Positions 1 to 11,700 of a DNA stretch of 64,000 nt are shown one piece after another. The translations under genes and the position numbers were made by a program. The stretch comes from Haemaphysalis longicornis (taxonomy: Eukaryota > Arthropoda > Arachnida > Ixodida > Ixodidae): assembly GCA_013339765.2 (NCBI GenBank), contig CM023457.1:49811745-49875744 (forward strand), written 5' to 3'. How positions within the stretch are numbered: the stretch's first letter is position 1; every line of letters starts with the position of its first letter. Under the pieces are notes generated by a model that was not told where the DNA came from, made no database searches, and was given only the letters and a program-made list of their open reading frames with translations.

Positions 1-850
1 AGCACATACAGGGGATCAGATGTGTCTTCATGAACTGAGGTGTTCATAGCTCTCCGAAACAAGTCCCAGTCTGTGACACAGCAGCGGCGGCGGTGCGGAC
101 GTTTTACAACGGGAGCCAAGCCGATGCGGGTGGGATAATGATCACTGCCCCAGCAGTTCGGCTCCTGATCCCAAGACACAGGCTGCGCTCCAAGCCACCA
201 AGAAAGTTCAGGGGAGTACGAAGGGCTGCGCGGGTGGTCACGTCGACGAGGTGAAGTGTGGACCGGGTCACGGAGCACAAAGTGCGCATCGGTGAACGCG
301 TCCAACACCAGACCTCGTGTGCTTGAGTAGGGGCATCCCCAAGTCGGATGCGGCACGTTGAAATCTCCACCAACCAGCACTGCGCACCCCGGGTGCGTGC
401 GAAGGAGATTTTCAATCCAACCGAAACGCAACACGGGGGAACGTCCGCTGTGCGGGCGCACTTCACACGACACCAGTATGATATCAGTTTGAGGGAGGCG
501 CACTAACACGGCCACTACCTCCTGCCATTCATTGCACCACGGTTCTAATTTCAGCTGAGCCTCGGGGTAACAGCTGGCGACATAGATAGCAGTCTTGCCT
601 GGAGGTTCATTCACTGTGCTACACCGACGATCCGGAAGGGTGGGCGAGGTGTAGCCGTTGAACCCGGGGAGACTCGGAAGAGAGTTGGTCTTTTGCAGTA
701 GCAGAGCCCAAACAGGGAGACTTCCGATAAGCATACAGTAGCGACGCTCCCCAGCCTTATTTGTGAGTCTTCGGCAGTTCCCCTGAAGCACGCACTTGTG
801 GTTCGTTTGGATCACTGCAGCGATGAAAGGTGAGCCAGCAAAACGGACGA
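1..850 (-). mobile_element. LINE ORF2 endonuclease (APE/EEP) fragment, cut by window edge
   Basis: Read on the minus strand in more than one frame, this stretch encodes the start of a non-LTR retrotransposon ORF2, the apurinic-like endonuclease that nicks target DNA. Visible hallmarks are QTNHKCVLQGNCRRLTNKAG (the usual WNCRG-like opening block), LPGFNGY, and the catalytic block GGDFNVPHPTWG near 340-385, followed by a GSDHYP block near 120-150. The frame breaks several times, so it is a pseudogene. Reverse transcriptase would lie beyond base 1. The ORF1 remnant lies just upstream at 1250-2354 in the same orientation, so both belong to one element. Family assignment (Jockey/I-like tick LINE) is inference. 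Confidence 0.72.
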
Positions 851-1249
851 GAGCTGTTGCAGTTGCTGCGCCACAAAATGGATGAGTTCGATTGGCGACA
901 GTTTGCCAGCTGGCAATGACACAGGTGGGACAGGCGTAGCCGAAGCAGACGACCAAGTGTAAGTGTTTGCTGAGCACTGAGAAGAGCGGGACAGAAGAGT
1001 CCTTCGGTGACAAAGACGTTGGGATCTCTTCCTTGAGCGTAGCAATCCGCTTTTCAATTTCTACTACCTCCTCGGGAGCTTCTAGACTTGACTCATGCGG
1101 TGGATCCTGACGTTTGCGCCGTGCCTTGCCATGCTTGACTGCGTCCTAGTACGTAAGAACATATTCGGGCTCACAATCCACGCTTAATGGAGGAAAGGAC
1201 CCTTCCTTCGGTGTGAGTCCAGCTGGGCCCGCGTATCCGGTTAGAAGTC

Positions 1250-2354
1250 TTGACCGCACCGTCGGACCCCGTCTTACAGTGGCGCTTTGCGGTCACGAGT
1301 ATTCTTGCGACGACTTTCGATAGCTTTGCGCTTTACAGGGCAGTCCTTGGATATATTGTCGTGTTCATCCTTTTTACAGATTTCACACTTATATTTGACA
1401 GTTTCTTGAGACTCCTCGGCGGTGTTTTCAGGTTGCGGGCAGGAGGCACGCATATGGCCCGGCCGAAAGCACCTGTAGCAATATATCCCGCCTGACTTGT
1501 AAGGGCGGAATTACAGGATGGAGCCATAATATGTAATGCGCGCTGGCGGAGATGTCGGGCCCTGAAGGGTGACAAGGCATATTCGGCTGCGACCCATGTA
1601 CCGGGCTTGCAAGATCTTGTGAGTAGTGCACGTAAGTGTAGCCGCAAGTACCTCTGGAGACTCGTCTGGGTCAACGCCGGAAACTACATACCTACGGAGA
1701 TCTGAGCCCGAAATTAGGTATGCTTGAACGGGCAGTGGGGTGCGACCAGGTAGAGGAATTTCCTTCAGGCCATGGAAACGATCCACATCATTGAGCGAAC
1801 GCACCCACACGGAGATGCTGTTAGTGGGCCGATGAATCCCGAAGCCCTGGACCCCCGTGGTTTGGAGACAGGAATCAAGTGTGGCTTGAAGACACTGGTT
1901 CGGCAGCGTCGTCAGATTGAAGCACTCCTAGTGGTTTTACCGCCACTTTGTATAGTGGGGATAACCTGGGGGACACCGTAAGAACTTCAGATGCACGGTT
2001 ACGTTTGTGCGCAGTAGTGTCCTCAGTAGATGTAGCATGCGAGTCCGATGGTTTATCACATGTCCGCTTCTTGGTGTTAGTAGAACCACCATTAGCCATT
2101 GGCGCAATTGGCTCGTCCTCCATTGGATCCGGGGCAGCAGGAGTCGCTTCAGCGTCCATACTGTAGCGTTGCAGCGTCGCATCCATGCCCAGCGAGCGTA
2201 GTGCTGGCGTTTCTATAGCAACCGCGGCGCGCCTAGCTCTAGTGCCAGCGGTGCCGGCGGACGCAAGGCTTAGTCGGCGACGATGATGCTGCAATGGCCC
2301 GGGGCCCAGATCAGCGCTTCGGGCGTCGTCACTGACCGGTCGCTGAGGTGCCAA
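1250..2354 (-). mobile_element. LINE ORF1 (gag-like, zinc-knuckle) remnant
   Basis: Minus-strand ORF1 of the same LINE. It starts at the Met at 2354 (MAPQRPVSDDARSADLGPGP), runs through a low-complexity Ala/Pro/Ser-rich N-terminus with a basic KKRT patch to about 1875, then shifts frame. A conserved core follows at about 1510-1810 (VWVRSLNDVDRFHGLKEIPL; QAYLISGSDLRRYVVSGVDP; ARYMGRSRICLVTLQGPTSP). Near 1330-1485 there are two cysteine clusters, CYRCFRPGHMRASC (a CCHC knuckle) and CEICKKDEHDNISKDC. Such knuckles bind element RNA in the ribonucleoprotein. At least two frameshifts separate the blocks, so it is not translatable as one protein. Confidence 0.7.
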
Positions 2355-3480
2355 GGGTCCGTGGGCAAGACGACAGCACGGTTGGGAACAGGTTCAAGGT
2401 TGAAACCCATGAAACGCCACCAAAACACCGAAGAGCCGAAGAGGTACGTGTCACACTCTTGGCTTGGCTTGGCTTGGTCTTTTACCGTATCTACTCCTGG
2501 CGACCCATGTTTTGGGGGTGACTGAGCTAATAAAATCTCCCACCAAGGGCACCGAACGGGAAACGATTCACCGACAGCAGGCTGTACGAAACCGACAGCA
2601 TGTCAGGTTCAGACAGAAGAGAGAGGAGCGTGCAATCTCGCGAAAGGCTTCTCACCGATACAAGTCGTCGCAAGGGGGCACGTCCTGGTCGAGCGAAGTC
2701 CTGGGGTCTTTTTTTCCAGGGTGAAGCACCCGTGTGGCCACACCAGTACCGTGTACCTGAACGGCAGGGGCAGCGCGAAAAGGACCGCAGAAGTGACCAG
2801 AGCGAGGCCAGGCATGAACATGGCGTAGCGAGGCTAGCAGCCCGCGTGTGAGCTGTCTTCGGGCGGAGGGACTTGCGGACTTGCGGTCGCCCTCGGGGAG
2901 GCCTAGCTGGCCGTTTGCCAGCCACTCCTCATGCAGCCCTGGCCCCGGAGGATCGGGCGAGTGTTTGCGCTCTGCCAAACCCGTTCCGTGCGGTTGGCTT
3001 GGAAGGATCGTGGACTCCACGACTTTCGGCGGGGCCGTTACTTCGTGTCGTCTGAACAGAAAACAGAAATTTGTCCTCGCAGGTGCAGGCGTAAAGAAAT
3101 CGCAGTTTCTAGAGTACCGTGCGAGGGCACTCTAGCTGATCATTGCAGGCATGACTAGAGTGCCATCCGACGACATTCGAATATTTAACACAAGGCTAGC
3201 ACCGGCCAAAGAGTCTGTCGTTGTAGAGTAGAAGATCCGTCTTAGCTTCTTGATCCCAAAGTCGATGGTTCGAGACTGGTGGTGGTGGTGGTGGCCCGAA
3301 AAATGGCGCATACCCACTTAGGATGATTGGCCAAGAAGTGTTATGTTTTACATTACAATCAATCATGCGAGGCAAAATTATGAAGCAGAAGAAAGAATTT
3401 GGTCTAGGTTAGTGAGAGAGAGAGAGAGAAAACAAAAAAACAACAGAGAGAAGAGTAGGAAAGCTATAGTAAAAGTCAGC
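2355..3480. other. No recognisable gene; LINE upstream flank
   Basis: Several short overlapping open frames occur here on both strands, but none shows family motifs, consistent splice signals or a coherent composition. A short AG-type simple repeat lies at 3412-3430 and a GGT/GGTGG run at 3278-3294. The block before about 2500 may be the 5' untranslated end of the adjacent minus-strand LINE. Confidence 0.4.
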
Positions 3481-3639
3481 CTAATCGGAATGTGCGATCA
3501 AGGAATTCATCGTATAAGGTGATTTCTTTGCTCGAAGCAATATTTGGTCATATCCGCACTCGCTTCTGGGATATCCCGTTCCGAGAGAGGCCAAAAGGCG
3601 CCGAACTTCCGCTGTGCTGCGCTACAATAATTAAGCGCA

Positions 3640-3962
3640 TTGATATGCACTGCACTGCTCCAAAACCGATGCAAGGGATATTAAACAACAAGTCCTCAGG
3701 AAATCCCTATCACAAGCCTTGCGTCCCTACAAGGTCGGTAGCAACATTGCTGTACCGCATCCGAACGGGCTCAGCAAAGAACGCAACATGGCTATTGCAA
3801 TCGCCTCTGTGTTCATCAAGTGCAGTGATAGGGGATGTACACCACTATGTAATGTGTTGCCCAGAATCTCATGTCGAGCGGACTGCAATGCTCTCAGTGA
3901 TTCGGAAGCTCGCAGCCCCACACAGCACTATGGACCACATCGTCTGCTCAAGGAGACATTAG
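3640..3962 (+). mobile_element. LINE ORF2 C-terminal remnant
   Basis: A plus-strand frame carries the block LLYRIRTGSAKNATWLLQSP, then SSAVIGDVHHYVMCCPESHV. This matches the C-terminal region of Jockey/I-type LINE ORF2 proteins, where an R-TG-A segment precedes a Cys/His motif of the form C..C....(D/E)..H....C. One expected cysteine is replaced by serine here. It ends in a stop at 3960-3962 and has no reverse transcriptase upstream, so it is a 5'-truncated or decayed copy in the opposite orientation to the LINE at 1-2354. Confidence 0.5.
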
Positions 3963-3964
3963 AT

Positions 3965-5098
3965 GGTGCACAGAGACTTATCGCGCCTTTTACCAAGATT
4001 TCTTCAAGAGGTGGAACTGGCGAAATGCTGGTGAAAGGACACTAAAATAGACTAATTAGGAGGAGCTTGGGCGGAGCAATTGGAGGCATATCCAGCCAGG
4101 CTAACCCCGCCTGATTCCACACAACAACAACCAACCCCACCACAGTTTTTTACAAGCAGAATGCCGAGAACTGAGCTAAGACTGCATTTTACAGTAAAAA
4201 GTCACGGGTCTAGGAAAATCACTGCTGCTGGTGCTGGAAGCCTGGCGGTTCGACAGAAAACCGCCATTCTGCCTTTAGCACACTGAAGCCGAACGAAGTG
4301 TCTTCGTTTAAAAAGCAGAAGGAGCGTTCCAAGAGAACATGTACGTTGATGATGCTGATTTCCAAAAGGAAGTGCCCGGCGGCGTGTTTACAAACGCTTC
4401 ACTGCACAGAGCATCCACGTGACATGTGTGATGTTACTGTGCGCACTATCCTTTTGAGCGCCTGCTAATACAAGCCCACCGTTTGTGGTCTGAGGCCCAG
4501 ATGTAGGGTATTGAGTACTGGCGCTGACGGCTTGGGTGGGAGCCACAGCTCGGTCTACTTCCTTAGTTTTTTTGTTGCTTGATCATCATCATCACTGCTT
4601 AACTTTGTTTTCTAAATTTATTTTTCTTTCTTAACTGAAATATACATGTTTTTCTTAATATGGTGATTCGTATGTTTCACGTCGATTTATGTTTCGGGAG
4701 AGGAGAATGATCACGGTGAATTACTGTTCTCCAACGCGCGAACGAACATGTCACGTGGGTGCTCTTTGCAGCAAAGCGTTTGGAAATACGCCGCCTGGCT
4801 TGTACCTACTGGGAACGGAATGTCACCTTGTAGCTCACGGAGGTGAATCATCATCATCATCACTATAAAAGTTTGGGTAATGCAACCCTGAACATTGAAA
4901 GTTTGTTGTAACCATAACTGTAACGGCACCTGCTTTCATTATGCTCGTTGTCTATTGCCACAGCGGGTAGTTTTTATTTGCATTTAAAAATTGTTATATT
5001 AATTTCCACAATGTTGTCGTTTTTACTTTCACGTGGTTTTTAGTTTTTAGCCTCCTCCCACAATGAGATCCCAGTCCGACTTTGCTATCACACACAGT
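3965..5098. other. Upstream flank, AT-rich, no gene seen
   Basis: No supportable coding sequence. It holds short ATC/ATCATC runs at about 4583-4597 and 4847-4862 and AT-rich tracts at 4600-4680 and 4975-5045. It precedes the GC-richer segment that leads to the first exon of the esterase-like gene. Confidence 0.4.
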
Positions 5099-5099
5099 T

Positions 5100-5578
5100 G
5101 GTACGCACTATTATTATCTTGGCTACAACTAACCAACCAACCATGATGGCTCTCCCTTCGTTGGGTGGTAATGAAGGGAATGTAATGAAGGGAAGCGAAG
5201 GGACCCCGATCTCCAAATCCCTGCGTGGGCATGCGCCGGAAACATCCAGCTATCATCATCGGCATCCCTCTCCGCAACGGCATCCGTCATCCCGCATCGG
5301 CATCCGTCTGCGAGCAGAGCAGAAATCCTCTGCCCGGTTCAGCAGCACCAGACTGTGTCCGATACCCGTCTCTCGCTTTTCAACTCAGCTGTGATCAAAC
5401 CGCATTTCACGATGAAGAAAGAGAACAACTGCGCGCTCACGCACCGCATGCCACTCATGCGCTCGTGATTCACGTGATCCGCCATCGTCGTTGTCGTCAC
5501 GCCCTCTCGCTCCCCCAAGAGCTCCTAGGTCCATCCTGCTCCCGCACTCTCGATTTATCGTTCCAAGCAGCGGCTACC
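5100..5578 (+). promoter_or_regulatory. Candidate promoter/5' leader of the esterase-like gene
   Basis: Composition rises in GC and CpG between about 5200 and 5578, directly before the ATG at 5579. No TATA box was identified with confidence. The transcription start cannot be placed from sequence alone, so this is a positional inference. Confidence 0.25.
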
Positions 5579-5706
5579 ATGGACGCCAAGCACAAGAAGG
5601 CAGCCGTCTCTCCGTCAACGTCATCGGTTGCGCGCAAACAGCGAAACAAGAAGCGCTCCAAGATGCCTGCCAAGGATCCTGGCAACGACGCCGGGAAGAA
5701 AGAGGC
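5579..5706 (+). CDS. Exon 1: start codon and Lys-rich cytoplasmic tail
   Basis: The ATG at 5579 sits in a good Kozak context (CTACCATGG). It encodes 42 codons beginning MDAKHKKAAVSPSTSSVARK and continuing with repeated Lys/Arg clusters. The frame ends at a strong donor (GC|gtaagt) in phase 2. Reading past the donor meets a stop at once. Spliced directly to 14770 it forms an Ala codon (GC+C) and stays in frame. The frame is also open upstream, but that part lacks the coding character of the Lys-rich section. Confidence 0.75.
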
Positions 5707-8700
5707 GTAAGTTCATTTCTAGCAAGCGCCGTGCACCTACTAATATCTGCTCTTACTACCGCCCTGCCTTAGTGCCCTTGAATGTCCAGGCAAGCGGGGG
5801 CGAAAAGTGAAGTCACCGAACAAGAAAGCCGCCTGTCTCCCCGTCTAAGTACGAGGGGACCAGACCTCCCGCGGTGATGGCTGGAAGCGAAAAGAGCCTC
5901 AAGAAGCACTCGAAGAACCAGAAGGACGCTGGCAAGACCGCAGCGAAGGCTGTGAGGTTCGTTTACCTTAAGGAAGCGTAGTGCACCCACAAACGGCTAT
6001 CCTTACTCTCTCCTTTCCAGAGCCTTGGAATCGTTGGGTCAAGCTGGAACGAAAACAAGCACTCCGGTTGCGGGAGCAGTCGTTTCGTCGTCTAAGACTG
6101 ACGTTACCTCGGCACAGCCTCCGGAGGGCGCAGAAGAAAAGCGTCGCACCAAGCCTTCGAAGCACTATCCCCACGACAAGCGATGACCCAACCAAGGACA
6201 GGTAAGTTAACGGACATTTATAGCTGGCTAAGTGATCCATCGTGTTGCGGGCAGACTACCACCGCCAATGTTCGGGCACATATGCAACAATATGGCTTTG
6301 ACGCATGCGTAATGGAACGAATATGTAATGTGCACCATAACGGGCGCTTGTTTTGAACGCGATAGCGTTATTAGGCTCGTTTCTCGATTTTGCCGTGCCC
6401 GCTACACGTCTGTATCAGTCGTGCTCATCAAGTGTCCACGGAAATACGCCACCACTGCCATCCGGAAACTACTGCTGTGGAAGCCAGAAGCATAGTATAC
6501 CTGGTGGGTGGGAAGCAGGGAAATCATGCTACGGCGGATACAATAGACAGAAATTGTTCGCGGTGATTCATCAAGCGTCGCGTCTGCGCAGCGACTTCGT
6601 TCTCCCGCTGTTAATTCTTGCGCCGAATAGCCACTCTTGATGTGATTCTGTTACTGGGCTCATTCGGCGACTTTCCGTAAAGGCTAACCGTCTGCCATCA
6701 CCCGTGCTCATGAAGCGACCACGGAAGACAGCGTCCCCGTCAACCTGGAAGTACGTCTGTGCACCCAAACGAGAGCTCGCGCCTGAAGCTGTAATCAGGC
6801 GTAGTGGCTTAAAACCGAATGTGGAAAGGAATATGCAGGCGTGTAGGCTTGGCGACAATGATGCTGCTGCGCAGAAGACAGAAATGATACGTGGCTTCAT
6901 CAACCGTCCGTGTTTCGCAATTAAGCCTTTTCTCCCACACAAAGCCGTTCTTGCTGGTTTCGTTAGGTTAAACTTCCGCGCCGGGAAAGCATAAATGGCG
7001 ATTCCAAGCAGCTCCGTTGACGACGAAGTAACGCTATCGCGCCTTACATCTTAAGACCTAAATGTAGATGCCCCCAGCAACTTTTTCCCTTTTCATATAC
7101 CTACCATCATCCCGGAGAGCATAAATGGCGATTCCAAGCAGCGCCGTTGACGACGAAGTAACGCTATCGCGTCTTACATCTTAAGACCTAAACGTAGACG
7201 CCCCTTGCAACGTTTTCCCCTTCACCATTGCAGCTAATATAGCACTGATGCCCGGCCTTCACAGCTATAACACTGCTGTGTGATAAAAAAATTAAAGCAG
7301 TTCACTCAATGTGAAAGTGGTGGTCGGAAGTGCATCGCAGTGATGAGAGGTTAGTTTATCCTAAGGAAGGGGAGTGACCCTACAAATGGCAATCATTACC
7401 CTCTTCTTTTCCAGCGCCTTGGAATTGTCGGGGCAAGCTGGAACGGAAACGAGCACCCCAGACGCAGGAGCAGTCGCCTCGTCGTCTAAGGCCGACGGGA
7501 CCACGGCACAGTCACCCGTTGCTGCAAACCAAAATCTTCGCCACCAAGCCTTCGAAGCCCAGCCCCACGCCGAGCAATGATGTCACGAAGGACAGGTAAG
7601 TTAAACTACATTTATAGCTGGCTAAGTGATCCATCGTGTTAAGGTACAGTGGTGATCTCGCTAAGGGTGAGCACGGGAGCGCGTGGCCGCCGGTACTATC
7701 AGAGCAGCCTACCGTGCCCAGCGCGAAACATCACGCATGCGCTGTGCGTGCCGAGCGAGACTATGCTTTCAGCGCGCGCACTGCGTCATCGGAGCGTCTG
7801 CGCGTCACCTGCTATGTTTATCGCTCGTGTAAGGGTGGAGCTATCAGCCACTGTATGAATGAGTGTAAACTATAATCCACATGAAAAATGTTTTCGTGTG
7901 AGCTGTAATTCGTTCTTTAGCTCCAATACAATGGTTTCGGCACAGCAGCGTAACTCGCCCACTTGTTTCAAACAGACTCAATCAAAAGATCACGCAGATT
8001 TTAACAGCACCTAAATTTTGCGAGCGCTTACAAAAAGTGTTTTAAATGCAAATACAAGCACCGAATTCAAGGCTTCGAAGGTGGTCACTCAAAGGGGGCG
8101 CGCAATATACGGGAGAAAACTTTTTGGGCGTTTTCTTGCAAGAATCCAGGAATCGTGGATCAAAGCAAGGTACCATTAGCAGACGAGACGCAACATAGAA
8201 GACGACGAGCAGACGCTCAGATGACGCGATGCGCGCGCTGAAAGCAAAATATCGCTTGGCCCGCACAGCGCATGCGTGATGGTTCGCACTGGGCACGCTA
8301 GGCTGCTCTGATAGTACCGGCGGCCACGCGCTCCCGTGTTCACCCTTAGCGAGATCACCACTGTACCTGGCAGACTACCGCCGCCAATGTTCTGGTGTTT
8401 AGGCAACGAAATGGCTTTGACGCGCTCGTAATGGAGCGAATATGTACTGTGCACCGTTACGGACCGATGTTTTTAACGCGATAATCCTCCAGAGGTGCTA
8501 TGATGCTGTTATCCGCTCGTTTGCATCACCGCTCAGGCTCTTCCTTCCCCTGCCTCCCTTTTCTTTTGCTAAATTGAACAGAGGTTTTGTCCAATGAAAT
8601 TCAAATTTTTCCCGCCTTCGCAGTGCTACCACGCCCTATGCCTGGAATAGCACGAGCGGGAGTTCTGTTTTTTTTTTTTGCGCTTGCTTTCATCTCCCAC

Positions 8701-11700
8701 GTGCCCGACCCTCTCTGCGTCCCTTTGAAATCGTTTATTCAGCGGCCACTTGTTTTCGTTTAGTACAGTAAAAACCAACCCACAGAGTATAACTACCTAA
8801 GTGGACGCGGTGCCTGCCGGTTAGTTACACAGGTTTTACCTCAAATGTACATGTCCGCGCAGAAGTAAACGGAACACGGGAGTGGTGGCCGAACTGCATC
8901 GCTGCGCCGCGTATGGCCGCCGACGGCAACCAAGGAGCGCCGGTTTAAGAGTGTGCTCGCACTGCCCCCGCCGCCCTAGCTGATATGTCTAATCGCCGCT
9001 ATGCTGGCGTGTAATCCTGGGCGTGACGGTCTTCAAAAGGCAGCGCTTTTGGGCTATAGAGGGTCGCTGGTTGCATTGCGCTCGCAGGCATCAGCGGCGA
9101 CCGAATCTGCCGCTGTTGAGGCGGACGAAGCTGCGCGCGCCCGGAAGCGTGCTGAGTTGCGCGCAGTAAATGGCGGCATAAAATTGTAGGCCGCAGCGGT
9201 TTTCCATAGCATGTCATTGCAATCATTTATTGTAAGCTGAAAATAATATCCCGTTGGATAATATAGAAAGTACATTCACTGAAATTTTTGTTATTCGCAA
9301 AAAAATATATCTCGCTTTCAACGTTTTTTTTTAATTTTATTTTGGGTCCCTCCCACGTTACTGCAGCTACTCAGTTCAGGCCTGTACCGAAGAAAGGAAA
9401 ATACAAAATTCCCACGGGGTGGAAATTTTATTGTTAAAAAATGACGCAAAGACTACAATCGTCATCTATTGCACCGGTCCTCATATGGCGCATATTTTGT
9501 CGCATTAAAACCGACGTTGTTACTTTAACGAGCACTTTATATTAGTGAAGAAAATCTTGCAGATTTAAATTAAACTCCGCAATGAATTAAAAGATGTCTT
9601 CGCCGCGTGTCCTCAATTTCTTGCAAAAAGCGCCCTCAGGCCTCCAAAATGACCGATGGCAACCATACTCGTCATCGGTCATTTTGCTACAAAATCTTAT
9701 GACGGCTATATTCATCAACGGTAGCGAAAGGGTTCTTGCGACAACAAAATATGCGCCATAGGAGGCCCGCTGTAATAGAAGACAACGATTGTATCTATTC
9801 TTTACGGCGTTCACTTATACAGAATTTACACCGCATTGACATTTTTTATTTCCTTTCTTCAGAACACACCTGGACTGAGTGGCAGCAATAACTTGGGACA
9901 AACCAAAAATTTAAAAATAAAGGTTGGAAGCTAATTTTTTTTCCGAAGAACGAAAATGTTTGTGAATGTGCTTTTTGTATCGTCCAGAGCAATTTTGTTG
10001 CCAGCCTACAATGGATTACGCCGCCATGACATGCTATGCCAAACCGCAGCGTCCTACAATTTTACGCCACCCTTTACAGCGCGCAACAAGGCACGTTTAC
10101 GAGCGCGCGCACCTTCGTCCAGCTAAACAGCAACGGATTCGGTTGCTGCTGATGCCTGCGAGCGGCAATGCAACCAGCGCCCCTCTATAGCCCAGGTCTG
10201 CCTTAATGAAATCGTCACGCCCAGGATTACACGCCAGCAGAGCGGCGATTAAACATATCAGATAGGGCGGCGGGGGCAGTGCGAACACACTCTTAGACCG
10301 GCGCTCCTTGGTTCCCGTCGGCGCCCATACGCGGCGCAGCGATGCAGCTCGGCCACCGCTCCCGTGCTCTGTTTACTTCTGCGCGGACCTGTACCTGAAG
10401 TTTTCTTTGTGCTAAATAATGGGGAGATCTATGACAAGTGCAAGCGGTCCAGCAGTTTCAGACAGGTTGTGACTTATAAACCGCTTGTTTTTCGAAGCCT
10501 CTGTTGGGTACATTGCGCGCTACGCCATGGGGCTCTGTTTTAGCCCGTTACGTCGTTACGTCACCTGATTGCGCCGGTGGCTAGACAGCGTGACAGCGAT
10601 CGAGCTACGACAACACACCGGGACTCTTAAATGCTTTGCACTTAAAAAAATATTCGCCCTTATCGGCTGTGGCGCTGTTATCCGCTCACTGCTACCACCC
10701 ATCACGCTGTTCGCTTCCCTGTCTCATTTCTCTCTTGTTGAATTGAACGGAGGTTTATTTAAATGAAATTCAAATTTCCCGCCTTCTCAGTGCTAGCTTG
10801 TTCGCGGCCTGGAACAGCGCGAGCGGAAATTCTGGCATTTGTGTACTTGCGTTCATCCTGCACGTGCCGGAACGTTATTGCGCAGTTCGGAAGGCGTCTT
10901 TTTCGGCGACCACTTTTTTCGCTTACTATCGCAGAAACCAACCCAAAGGACGTAAATGAACGCGGGGCTGGCGGATATTACAGAAATTTTGCCCCAAATG
11001 TGCCTGCAGTTTTTTTTAGCTGAACAACGGGGATATGTATGACAATGAGCCAGCGGTTCAGGAATTTCGAGCAGGTTATGATTATATAAACCGCTTGTTT
11101 TTCGAAGCCTCTGTTTGTGTTCGTTACACCGCTACGCCGCGGTGCTCTCTTTAAGTCCGTTACATCAATACGCCGCCTGATTACGGCGGTAGCAAGATAG
11201 CGTGACAGCGAACGAGCTACGACGACAAGGCGGTACCCTAAAGTTTTCCAGCTTTGTAGAAACATATTGCCGTCATTATTATGACAAGGCGTTCAAAGAG
11301 TCATTCAGTTGATTGAGAGCAGTACACAATTCAAACGGTTGGAATTATAAATCCCTGCCGAGTACACCAGAAGCTGTAGTAACGTAAGGGAGGATCTTTT
11401 CTGTGTTGTTGTTTGAGTGCAGAGCACTTGGAGTCCCGCCTTGTCTAGAAATACGTACTAAGCGCCTGCCGCCTAAGTGATCAGGAGATTAGCTATCACA
11501 TCGTGCAGACAAACGCCCGCACTCAAGATTTTCTTTGCATTTGGAATGGCTTCGTTTGCATTCAAATTTAATTAGGTAATGGTTTGACAATCATCTTCGG
11601 TATCGTTAGGGCGGTGTGATTTGCAGTAGCAAGTGATGCTTCCCTCTGGTGAAGTTAATTTCTTTATTCACGTAATCGTTCAGTGAAAGGTCATGCAGTA

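Noticed and set aside
6704..6994. Possible fourth cassette exon (KTASPSTWK resembles exon 1 KAAVSPSTS)
   Set aside because: Only about 40 bases are similar and no acceptor or donor fits; too weak to list.
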